This document shows positions 54,555 to 64,000 of a stretch of DNA of 64,000 nucleotides, piece after piece. Source of the DNA: Chrysaora quinquecirrha (Eukaryota > Cnidaria > Scyphozoa > Semaeostomeae > Pelagiidae). The position numbers and the translations under genes are program-made. Under the pieces are notes generated by a model. The model had not been told where the DNA came from. It saw only the letters and a program-made list of their open reading frames with translations, and searched no databases. The stretch is from assembly GCA_014526335.1 (NCBI GenBank), contig JACTAT010000060.1, positions 2,100,193 to 2,164,192 on the forward strand. The letters run 5' to 3'. Every line of letters begins with the position of its first letter. The first letter of the stretch is position 1.

Positions 54555-54772
54555 CATTATCATCATCATCGTCATCATAGTTATCATCACCGTCAAAATT
54601 ATCATTATTGCCATCATCAACTATAACATTATAATCACCATTAGAATCATCATCATCATCATCATCATCATGCCATCAAAATCATAATAATAATAATAAT
54701 CATCATCATCATCACAATCATCATTATCATCATGTCATCAAAATCATTATCACAATCATCATTATAATAAGA
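54555..54772. repeat. Degenerate (ATC)n/(ATT)n microsatellite
   Basis: Long CATCATCATC runs with interspersed CATTATTGC and AATAATAATA. Minus-strand reading gives Met/Ile-rich nonsense. Confidence 0.85.
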
Positions 54773-54889
54773 AAGCTGAAGGTCAAATATAAGCCAAGTT
54801 TTATTAAAAAAAACCTTGGGTGGGATTGTGAGCCAGTGAGTAACGGAGGTTAAGGGTATCTCTGACTGTGTTCCATCCACTTGAATTCT

Positions 54890-56600
54890 AATGCAACATT
54901 TCTATGCCCTGTCTGCACTCGAAATCCTCTTATTAACAGCCTAAATAAAAGTCAAACAGTTCGATGGTAAATGCTTAATGAAATTATTTGCCACCAAATT
55001 TCCAGATATACTGAGAATATTCGAAACGCTTTTGTGTCAACTTAAGACGCAAAATTAGTAGTATTATTGCTGCGTAAATTCGAAAATCCTATCCCTATCT
55101 CATCGTATACTTTAATCTGAATCTCCTTCATGAACAATAAGTATCTCACTATATCGGAACCATATTCATTTTGTGTGTTTGTAATCTGAATTTTCAAAGG
55201 AACATTCAATTTGAAACTCGAAAAATTTATGGCCTCTTAATAGTGTTTCAAATGCATTGAAACAGTAAAACAGAAAGTTTAGCGTGGCCATTTATGGAAA
55301 TAATTAAAGCAAGAACTCCTCTTGAAAACGGAAAGAATATGAGTAAAATTCCCAAATGAATAACAGTCTCCTGGTAACATTTGACGTCCTTTGACCCCTG
55401 AAAACGTACTTACTAAAAACGCAAAACAACCCAATATTGCCCAAAACCAGCCAAAAGCACACAAAACGAACCATAACTTGATGAAAAGCACCCAAAACCA
55501 CCCAGAAATGTCCAATTCACCTCGAATCATATATTAAGTGGCAGAAAATTCTCGAAAAATCACCAGTAACTCTCATGTTTTTTGAAATTTCATTCTTAAC
55601 TCTTAAAATTCTACTTTCGTCTCGGGACCTTTGTTGACATAAAAAGCTTTTACATCGCTGGAGTCGGAAAAGCCTTTTTTGTTGACAACAGAAGTGTAGT
55701 ATTGTATTTGAGCGTGAAGTTGAGAGATAAGACACAATCACACGCTGCCAATAAGTATACCGTTGGGAAAGGTATCCATTGTCTGGAAAGCGTGTTTCAT
55801 TTTCATATCTCAAAATATCTTGCAAGTAGGACTACATCACAGCCAAATCGTGTAATCGTGAAGGCTCTGCTACGACCAAAATGTCATAATTTGTATTTAT
55901 GGTCGTGCGATAATCATACGAAAAGAAATTCTCACGTCTCACGATTGTGCGATAATTGTACGACAGTTAAGATTTTATCTGGAATCCATGCTTTTAAAGC
56001 CGCAAGTCATTGAATAAACCCCTGAGAGTGGCAAGCAAAGGATTCAATGTACATGTAGTGAAAGGAACATAATAGATGGCCGCAATCAAAACCAAAACTT
56101 GTTGAAGTCGAGATAAAATTGAAATTTTGACGAACTTTTGATTCTCAAAACATTTAGAAAAATACGGCATGCACAGCCTGGGCAGAAAGGGCATCGATCA
56201 AAAAAGAACCAGGTTTCTGGGTGGCCCAGGGAAAGAGCCTTTCTTGTGTAATCGAACAATTATTGGACAGTATTATTGTATACATCTACAGTATTATTGG
56301 ATTTGTATATATTTTTTGAAAACCAAAAATGTCTTCCAAATTTTTCAGGAGTATCTATGATTCCCATCTAAGCGAGGCAGCCAGAAAACGAGGCAGAATT
56401 GTAATGGTTCACTGACTGGAAAGCTGAGGTCACTGCCAAAGCTGAGCTGAAAGTAACTCTTTCTTAAAAGTAAGGATCCCTTGGGTATTTTAAATATTTC
56501 CCGCATACCTAATCCAAACCAAAAGCACAGAAACCAATTAGAACGTAAAAAGGAAGGAAGCCCTCTGTTAAGAATGACAACACTGCCACATTTTGAAGTT
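54890..56600. other. Gene-poor stretch
   Basis: A local duplication lies at 55853-55960 (TCGTG..AATCATACG / TCACGATTGTGCGATAATTGTACG-like words, with GTCGTGCGATAAT twice). ORFs carry no motif I can support. Confidence 0.4.
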
Positions 56601-56608
56601 AACAACTG

Positions 56609-57201
56609 CAGGGTGGCCCAAAAAAGGGACCTCCCAAGGTGAATAATTTCTGAATAATTTTTCTCAAGGACGAGTTCTATAAAGTTTATACCAGGTAATG
56701 TTCAACAAAGGTGCAATATCATAAAGAAATTTTTGACGAAAAAAGCTTCCAACTTGGCGCAATTAGACATTAATTTATGATGTCCCAAAACTTGCTGTTG
56801 CTATTCCACCATTGCGTACTGGAATCGTGCGTGGATGGAAAATATAAGCCAAGCGCAAAATTGTCGTGACCATTAATGCATGGCCAGTCAGATAAGAGAA
56901 GGATTATTGAACAGGATGGAAGACATTTCGAACATATCATTTGACTAAAAGAATGAGTTATTGATTTTTCTGCTTGTTCTGCAAGGATATAAAATTGCAG
57001 ATTTTGTTACAGTATGTTTTTGTGTAGCGAAGTTTTAAAGTCAATTTATTCAGAGATGCTTACCCATATCACCTCGATATTTATACGAAATATCTAACTT
57101 GAGTTGAATATCATGTGGTATTAATTTCAGGAAATTTCTACTTAAGAATAAATTATTCAAAAATTATTTAGCTAGGGGGTCCTTTTTGTGGGCCACCCCT
57201 G
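56609..57201. mobile_element. 593-bp TIR element
   Basis: CAGGGTGGCCCAAAAAAGG at 56609 is mirrored by CAGGGGTGGCCCACAAAAAGG read inward from 57201. Inverted similarity continues about 50 bp (GAATAATTTCTGAATAATTT against the other end's AATAATTTTTGAATAATTT). The interior has no ORF. CAGGGTGGCC-type ends recall mariner or Tigger-like elements, but no TA duplication is seen on the left. Confidence 0.7.
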
Positions 57202-57204
57202 TAG

Positions 57205-59025
57205 TTCCTATCATATATATTGACTTAACATGTATTTTGATTAATTGTTCCAATGTCCACATGTGAAGGGAATGGACATGTGATGAAATTGTTCCCATAA
57301 ATTTCTCACTCGTGATGGGAATAGAAACACTGCATACAATACCTTGAAGAGCGAAAATTTGTTTCCTTTACTGAATTTGTACTATTTGAAGATTGGTCTT
57401 CAATGCTGTTAGAACCAATGTGTATGCTTACTAATGCTTACCATAATTTTTCTAATGGCATCTTACTTCTGCAATTTATGACCATAATTGCTATAATATC
57501 AACTTTTTCTATAGCAACTAACATCAGTGCAATTGCACTTATGCAGCACCTAAAGATTTCCAGTGCCAACTGTGGGAAGAATTCAGGATATGTCTGAATA
57601 TTTATAGAATGGTGTACAAAGTGATTCACAGTCAATCATTATGAGTAGATTGCTCAACAGTAGCCATAGGCATAATATATATGACATCTTGTATGGTTTC
57701 TTTGACTGCTGTTGAAACTTAGACAGCAGGCAACAACAAGTTAGGCTTTGTTTGTTTCTACCAGCAACGATTGTGCGTGGCTAATTTGGAACTCTTTAAC
57801 TCTCTGCTTGCCAATTGTCTGAAATTAAAACATTATCTGAAATTAAACATTGAATTTGGTCTGCTATTGGCTTGAAGGGCTATGCTCTAATTCTTGGGAA
57901 AACATGAGAAATTTCTTTGAAACAGAAAATAATTTGTTGGACACAATTTTAATGAGTTGTTATTAATACTCTGGTATCTTCTAATAAATTTACATCATAA
58001 CACAACAGCATATACGTGTTCAGCCGGAGCTTCTTGAGAAACAAGATCACTTAAAGAAGCAAGAAGGGAACTTAACGCACTTGGGAAAATGCGAAAAAGC
58101 TTAAGCATTATACTGCCTGAAATTGTGCTAAGAGTTACATATAAACTTTTAATTACAAAAGTTTGCTTAAGTAGACAAAAATTTAGCATAAATCTTGAGT
58201 CATTCACTTGTCTGTATGGTTTTAGCTCTTTGTTTCTTTTTATGCTTGCCTTGCTCTTCATAGTGGCCATTCAAACGATCAAAAAATTTGTCAAATTTTC
58301 AGCACAAATCTTGTGTTCCTATAGTATGGTACTTGCCTTGAAATTTTAGCCCATTTGCAACACTGGTGCTGAGACACTGAATAGAATAAAATTAAAAAAT
58401 TTATCTCTAATAAGTTCCTCATTCCTAGTGAATCTAGTATTATTAATGAATGCTAACGATAGTTGAGTTTTGAAGCATGGCCAGTGAGTGCATGATGCCA
58501 CTTTATTAGAATATTCAAGATTGCTGCAAGGCCTTTTTTATAAGCAAATTTTTAATAATGCCTATTGTTTAGGAAAAGTCTAATAAGATTGCCTTATTAA
58601 TGGTTTGGTATGGAAATAGATTCCACTTTAGAAATTAAATTGCTTTTTGAAGTTCACGGTAAAAGTTACTAAAGAGTTTAGTAGATCTTCTGTGGCATAG
58701 TAAGAATTTGAAAAAATATGTATGATAAGAATTACCATACCTGAGCAGCAAGATTAACTTTCATCCTTGACCTGGGAGATAGCTTGGTGTGCTCTGTCTT
58801 GATCATTCTCAAGTAGAGCCCTGGTTTTGTCGGATTTTGATCATACTCCTTGAGTGATGTCAGGTGATTCAAGCTGATTTGAAACTTGTCAATCTAAAAA
58901 GGATAAGAATAATAAGAAAAGAGGTCTCAAATTGCTTTAAAGTTGCAAATTTTTTGTTCTTCAAGATGATGAAGACTTGTGCAAAGTAGGTTGCAAACGA
59001 GTGGCTCTACTATCAGGTGGCTCCT
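57205..59025. other. Gene-poor stretch
   Basis: No gene supported. The plus-strand ORF at 58089-58349 is hydrophobic in the middle (GFSSLFLFMLALLFIVAI), which could be a single membrane helix, but nothing else identifies it. Confidence 0.4.
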
Positions 59026-59039
59026 ACTATCAGTGACGT

Positions 59040-59395
59040 CATCAGTGACGTCATCAGATCGCGCTATAGCGCGACGGTTTTTATGGATGTTGGTTTCTCC
59101 AACCTCGTTTTCAAGAGTCCCAGATCCTAGCGCACGCAGCTCATACTACCAATAACATCATTAGATCGCGCTATAGTGCGGCGAGTTTCTCCAACCTCAA
59201 GAGTTCCTTGCATGAAGCCGCTAGCCTCGTTTCCGATTTAACAATTAACAATCTAGAAGTTTCCAGAATGTTCCAGAACATCTCTAAGAATCCTCTTATC
59301 TGATTGGTTAGAACTTTCCAGTATAACGTCATCAGGTCGCGCTGGCGGTTTAATCTAACGTGATGGTTTCTCCAGTCTCGTTTTCAAGAGTTCTT
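59040..59395. repeat. Three-copy repeat module with palindromes
   Basis: ATCAGATCGCGCTATAGCG, then CGACGGTTT and TTTCTCCAACCTCGTTTTCAA, occurs at about 59050-59127, 59157-59206 and 59327-59393 in decaying form. TCGCGCTATAGCGCGA (about 59055-59075) is a perfect palindrome. TGACGTCA, the CRE core, occurs twice at about 59034-59053. Confidence 0.7.
59255..59279. promoter_or_regulatory. Perfect heat-shock element (five nGAAn pentamers)
   Basis: Five contiguous pentamers alternate nGAAn and nTTCn with exact spacing, the binding form for trimeric HSF. A further GAA-TTC pair lies near 59312, beside an inverted CCAAT (ATTGG, about 59302). It sits between copies two and three of the repeat module. 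No target gene is seen immediately downstream on either strand. Confidence 0.6.
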
Positions 59396-59429
59396 GCAGT
59401 ATAACACAGAATAATAAAAGAGGTTCAAT

Positions 59430-59630
59430 AGTTCAAGTCAATTTAAAATAATTCAATTCTATTTAACAATCCAATCCAATTTATAACTCAATTTACAACT
59501 CAATTTGCAATCCAATTCAATAATTCAACCAATTCAATTCAATAATAATTCAATCAATTCAATTCAATAATAATTCAATCAATTCAATTCAATAATAATT
59601 CAACAATTCAATCAATTCAATTCTATAATT
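59430..59630. repeat. (CAATT)n-rich tandem repeat
   Basis: AATTCAATTCAATAATAATT-type units repeat for about 200 bp. Higher-order 30-bp units at 59535-59600 are nearly identical. Confidence 0.85.
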
Positions 59631-59712
59631 TTTTGGTGCCTAAATGAAGACGGGGCTATAATTTTTTGAAGTCTGAATGAAGACGGGGCTATAATTTGTG
59701 GAGTCTAAATGG
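59630..59712. repeat. ~37-bp tandem repeat, about two to three units
   Basis: CTAAATGAAGACGGGGCTAT with AATTTTTTG recurs at about 59640 and 59678, with a decayed third copy at 59704. Confidence 0.75.
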
Positions 59713-59714
59713 AG

Positions 59715-61130
59715 ATAAAAATTCTAATAATTTGAATAATTTTAATAATTTAGTTGAAAATATCCGAGGGAATAAGAATGAACACCGATTAACACCAACG
59801 AAACATCAATGAACATCAAGAGAACACTAATGTTCATTAATAACTTTACTTATTCGAAACGTTCAAACTAAACAGGACCATAAATGTAAGCGAAAGATTG
59901 TAATTCTGTTAGGCGATGGAGAGGGAATCTTCCTAATGTTTGCTAAACACACATGTACCAAAGTCTAAAACCCCCATTCTTCAAATTATTGATTAAGAAA
60001 GTAGCACCCTGGAAGAATGTCTCCTTGCTCAGAAATTTTGGGAAGAAAATGCTGTTCCATGACCTTATGGCAAAGAAAACAATTCTTTCAAGTCAGTCTA
60101 TTTAATAGGACTGGTTACAGATTGATCATATTTCTATTTTAGATGAAAATATAGTGGAAACGGATCATTGCTACCTAGAGATCCAATTACGGACATATTG
60201 AAAGGTTCAGCCTGTCAAATGAATATGTTTTGGGAAATTGAAATCAATAGTACAGACTCTCAGTTAGAAAAAAAACACAGCTGAACCAAATGAAGTCACA
60301 AATCCTTCTCAAGATGCTAAAAAAATAAAAAACCTGCAGAAGGTTAAAGGTAGATCAACAAATGATAAGGTAAGAACTCAGATTGTGCACCATGAATTAT
60401 GTTAAATGAACAGCTGAAGGGTTCTAGTGATGGAATAATGACTAGTATTGTGATGTATCCATATCAGTTTCTGTTCAACTCACCATTAAACTCTATAAGA
60501 ACAAATACGACTTTACACAAAATTACTAGAGCAAATAGCGTTAATGAAATTTACGTGAACGAAATAATTAGGAGTTGGCTTGATAACAGTGTTTAAAGAA
60601 CTATATCATAGTGCATTGAATTGTGTCTAGAGTTTTGTGTAAATATCGTGGCAAATGTTTACTGAACAACACCCACTTTTTTCTTTGCATTTTGCTTATT
60701 CTATTGTCTCTCTGCTGCTACACCAGTGATAGGATTTGCCTTTTACCGATTAGTTCAAGCAAGTTAGAAATATACTTCAATGATAACTATTCTTTTGAAT
60801 ATCCTTCCTTAAGCTTGAAATTAAAAAGAAAGTGACTTTCATATATTCGCCAGCCAAAGTAAAGAAACAAACAAGCTCTATCAATGTCCATTCTGAGAGT
60901 TGAAACTAAGCTCCGGACATTCAGGCAAGCAGCAAACTCAGGTACATAAATATTTAAAATTTATGTTGATTGCTTCCAAAATGGTCTATTTGGTGAATAA
61001 ATTGTAGAGATCTCCAACATGTATAATAATTATTAATATATCTCTTTTGTTGCAAGACTGTGAAAGACCTTTTAGCCCATCTCTCAAAAGAACAGGCAAA
61101 ATGTCAGAATAGAACCTAAAGCTTATGACA
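59715..61130. other. Gene-poor stretch
   Basis: A local repeat of AACACCAACGAAACATCAATGAACATC type lies near 59790-59830. ORFs at 60399-60596 and 60623-60835 have no motif. A coding-like block near 60150-60240 (GNGSLLPRDPITDILKG) is not extendable. Confidence 0.35.
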
Positions 61131-61134
61131 CTTA

Positions 61135-63541
61135 TCAAGACTGATAAAATAGCATAACATGGTAATGAAGGTGAAGGTGAAATGGTGTTTTAGCGCCAGT
61201 TGCTAGGATCTCAGTAATAGGTAATGGAAGTAGTAATAAGGTAGGTAGTGGGTAGTAATTTTCAAAGATTGAAACAAGTGACTCTAATACAGATTCACAC
61301 GAGACTTTGACACAGCATCTGCTGATTGTTTGCATCACCATTTCAATTTCGTTAAAGAGAACTCGATTAGGATAAAAAATTACTTTATGATATCCTTGGC
61401 ATCTATTTCACGAAGGTCTTTAAGAGAATGTTGCCTTGTTAGTTCTTCAAGACGTTTCAGAAACAGTCTGTACTATTTTTCTAATTTGTTGTCTGACACT
61501 CTGTTCAGTGATCGGAATGGTACTGAACGTACAGCATCTACAAAAAAGGACCCAGGATGACGACACTTTTTATATATCCTTCATCTGGACCTTTCAACTT
61601 GGCTGCAATATCTGGCAAATTTAGAACAGTTTTTGTGTGGCTAATTACAGTTACTGTTTCAGCATTGAACACTTCATTCTTTAGACCTGAATGCATTGTT
61701 GTCTTAAGGAAGGGAGGTTGATATAAGCATCTGTAATCGCTGCTCAACTTGTTTTATTTCATCTACGTTTTGCTTGCCTTCCCATTTTACGCGTATGACT
61801 CTGCAGGCCAGAAGCGACAACAGGAAACTGGACAATTACAGGAATCTTTTGAATCTCACCTTTGGTCTTTAAAGATTCTTGATCTGAATGAAAAAGTGGA
61901 AAGAGACACCTTACTTTAGCCTTTTCATGGACATACGTGCTGCAATTCTTGTGATCTGAAATGCACTTTGTCATATTTTCAAGGACATTGTTGATATAGA
62001 CTTGACGGCAACTGTTTGCTAATCTTGTTTCAGAAAACTTGACAAGATCTTTTAGATGGAGCTTTCAAAGTATAGACACTTCAACTAACTTTTCGTGATT
62101 TTTGCCCCAATTGAATAATCTGAAAAGGTGTGAACACTTCTCTGTATCATAAAAAAGCCATTTGAATCGTTCTTCTTTACAAAGATGAGTATCTACAAGA
62201 CCACTTTTGTGTAAGGCATCCCAGGGCCAGAGAATGGTTTTAGGTGGCAGGTCATAGAGGGCTGCTGACTCTAGTGCTTCTTCAACACGGAGGTGGAAAT
62301 ATTGGCCATCAAATGATCCTCCCTCGATTTGGCTAGGTTGCAGATTGAACTTGTCAAGTCCTTCTTTGATATTTTTGGCTATCTCGATACCTTTATGACC
62401 CTTGACAATAGGCTGCCCAAATCTTATCACTTGAAGCAGATCTTGAGCGCCAGGTACCAACATTATGCAAGACAAGAACTGTCTTGTATGATGTTTGTAT
62501 GTTGCTTTATCTGCAGTAATGTTAACAGCAGGGAGATGTCTGGTTTGGTCAAGCCGTGTGCCTATAAATTTGTTCAACTGTTCCATTCATCTTTTGCACG
62601 AGGATATCATCTTTGTAGTCAGTGTAAGGACGTGGACGTCCTTTCAAGAAAAGTTTCATGCATATACGCCCTAAATTCATTCAAGCAGTTTCATTATTTT
62701 TTTGAAACATGCTTCTCTCCAACTGCCTTTGCTCCTCTGCTTGCACGTTTTTCCTGTGAGTAACAGAATCAGTAAGATGGCATTTGATACTTTTCTTTAA
62801 ACTTATAAATTCTCTTGGAAGAAATTCTTGATCTTCAAACTCTTTCACTAGATTGTTGGAATAGAAGAACACACCTTGGTCAGTGGTCTTTTCTGGATTT
62901 GTGTTATTAGTATCTTGGCAAATCATACACCTCAACTCTGATGAACTACCTTCGTATTGAAACCTAATGGCCATGAGTTCTTTGAGAGATCTGATAGCCT
63001 TAAGACTTTTGACCTTTTGAGCAATATTTGACTTTTCTAGTTTTTTTCTTTTTCTTTTTCTTGTAGTTTCTCTGACTTTATCTTCTTTTCGAAGCTTCTC
63101 AACTGACTTAAGATTTTATCAAGTTTTTCCAACACAGGTTCGGCATTTGAGTTAGTAAGAGAAGATAATTTCTCCAAAATAGTATCTAGTTTGCTCTTTT
63201 CGATGTTGTGAATGACGAGACTCAGTAAAATCATCGAAAACTGGATGTAAAAATTCACTTTCTTCAGTTTCTTCATCATCTTTTTGCTGCCTTTTCGGAG
63301 GAGTGCCTAACTGTACACACGATTCTTCTTCATCAATAACACTTCTGCTTCTTTTTTTGCTTGCCCGGACACTGAAATAAGATGTGCTTAGCTTTGTCTG
63401 ACCCAGCGGAGACGTATCTCTATGATCCTCCTTCAGATGCTAGGTTTTAAGATGGTCTTTGTAATTCTTCTGAAGTAACTTTTTGCAGCAAAAAAGGCAC
63501 TGTATTTCGGCAGTTTCGCTTCTGAACAACGTTTTTGACAT
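61135..63541 (-). pseudogene. hAT-like transposase gene relic
   Basis: The ATG at 63541 opens MSKTLFRSETAEIQCLFC, the first Cys pair of a C2H2-like finger whose His half is split by TAG. A Lys/Glu-rich coiled segment follows (VLEKLDKILSQLRSFEKKIK, 63279-63037). Next is a BED-like finger (LRCMICQD with HLTDSVTHRKN, 62974-62681). After a frame change comes the catalytic region at 62586-62065: NITADKATYKHHTRQF, GHKGIEIAKNI, QIEGGSFDGQYFHL and WDALHKSGLVDTHL, then NWGKNHEKLV. The C-terminal blocks 61974-61759 and 61341-61135 contain ISRCCVKVSCESVLES, reminiscent of the hAT C-terminus. At least one stop and several frame changes make it inactive. The family is a hAT-like type abundant in sponges and cnidarians, by recall. 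TIRs were not located. Confidence 0.6.
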
Positions 63542-63544
63542 CTT

Positions 63545-64000
63545 GAAATGATTTTCAAATTTGATTTACCAATAGCTGGGCAGAATATTTATCTGTTGGT
63601 CTCCTATGGTTTAACGGAACCTCCCTTCCTCAAGACAACAATGAGTTATTTGTTCGAGATGTATTATGCTACATAGTTCTCCATTGATATATGCATTAAT
63701 TTGGGCTTATTTCGTCACAGACCCGTCACTTGCATCATTATTTCATATTCAAAAGAATTACGTCATGTCCACATTCACGCTTTGTGCTTGCAAGAATACG
63801 TCATAAACTAAACCTCAATTTCAAATCTCGCTTTGGGTTTGGGATCGAATTTCAACATGGCGATTTTGATCTGTGTTTTTCTGCAGCACTGAAACACCCC
63901 GGGGGGTGGGAAGCGGTTTTTGGCATGCTCAATAAGCTGCTTTTTGCAAGGACAGTGATGGCGGAAAGTCAGCTCAATTTTTCAGCCAAGCTTGCGGGTA
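63545..64000. other. Upstream flank of the hAT-like gene
   Basis: A short CCCCGGGGGGTGGG run lies near 63,898. No gene seen; the window ends here. Confidence 0.4.

Noticed and set aside
54668..54880. Met/Ile/Asp-rich minus-strand ORF
   Set aside because: It is a translation of the (ATC)n microsatellite.

Overview
The window is AT-rich, intron-bearing metazoan nuclear DNA. No bacterial operon, rRNA, tRNA or CRISPR array was recognised. Splice sites fit GT..AG, poly-pyrimidine acceptors are common, and nearly every recognisable coding piece belongs to a multicopy invertebrate or transposon-derived family (KDZ/HMGXB3-like, HECT, IS3-type integrase core, BEL/Pao, CR1/L2/jockey-type LINEs, Helitron, YqaJ nuclease, SF3-type ATPase, DUF6589-type, hAT-like). 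This mix suggests a marine early-branching invertebrate such as a cnidarian or sponge. The species cannot be fixed from sequence alone, and all family assignments are by eye, without a database search.

Layout. 0-2.3 kb: exons of a decayed KDZ/HMGXB3-like gene (+) with a 366-bp TA-flanked MITE beside one exon. 2.3-5.3 kb: no gene seen. 5.3-7.5 kb: exons of a HECT-type ubiquitin ligase (+) that end inside the terminal inverted repeat of a 2.0-kb DNA element (7,451-9,460). 9.5-14.9 kb: an integrase-like gene (-). Its apparent intron holds a 420-bp duplicated segment, an LTR element that codes only a Gag-protease-like polyprotein, and a short BEL-like relic. 15.4-16.1 kb: a ~70-bp minisatellite. 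16.5-17.0 kb: a zinc-knuckle Gag-like ORF (-). 17.9-19.5 kb: two LINE 3' relics (+).

19.63-22.73 kb is a 3.1-kb foldback-type transposon: long inverted repeats containing a minisatellite, and a perfect 9-bp target-site duplication, inserted into an open reading frame. 22.9-25.3 kb holds exons of an unclassified DDE-like/SAP-like multicopy gene (+). 26.3-28.1 kb has pieces of a DUF6589-type gene and a hypothetical exon (-). 29.2-34.5 kb is a dense field of direct and tandem repeats, a second copy of the MITE, and one small acidic coiled-coil ORF. It lies upstream of a broken Helitron replication-helicase gene (34.7-38.1 kb). 38.1-42.1 kb carries three co-oriented minus-strand fragments: DUF6589-type, YqaJ nuclease and SF3-type ATPase.

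42.7-43.6 kb is a large interrupted palindrome. It is followed by a relic with an IFIDEAQ helicase-like motif and a stray copy of the 7.4-kb transposon terminus. 44.9-47.5 kb has two minus-strand genes of unknown function; one keeps a single frame for 457 codons despite three stop codons. 48.4-48.8 kb: tandem duplication. 51.5-53.4 kb: LINE 3' end (+) and a BEL/Pao DUF5641 terminus (-). 54.1-54.5 kb: hairpin MITE with palindromic termini. 56.6-57.2 kb: another TIR element. 59.0-59.7 kb: a repeat module with a perfect five-pentamer heat-shock element. 61.1-63.5 kb: decayed hAT-like transposase (-).

Taken together this is a nested graveyard of mobile elements rather than a functional pathway. 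The strongest candidates for something new are the foldback element, the gag-only LTR element, the repeat-loaded region in front of the Helitron, the heat-shock-element module and the SF3/YqaJ/DUF6589 cluster.
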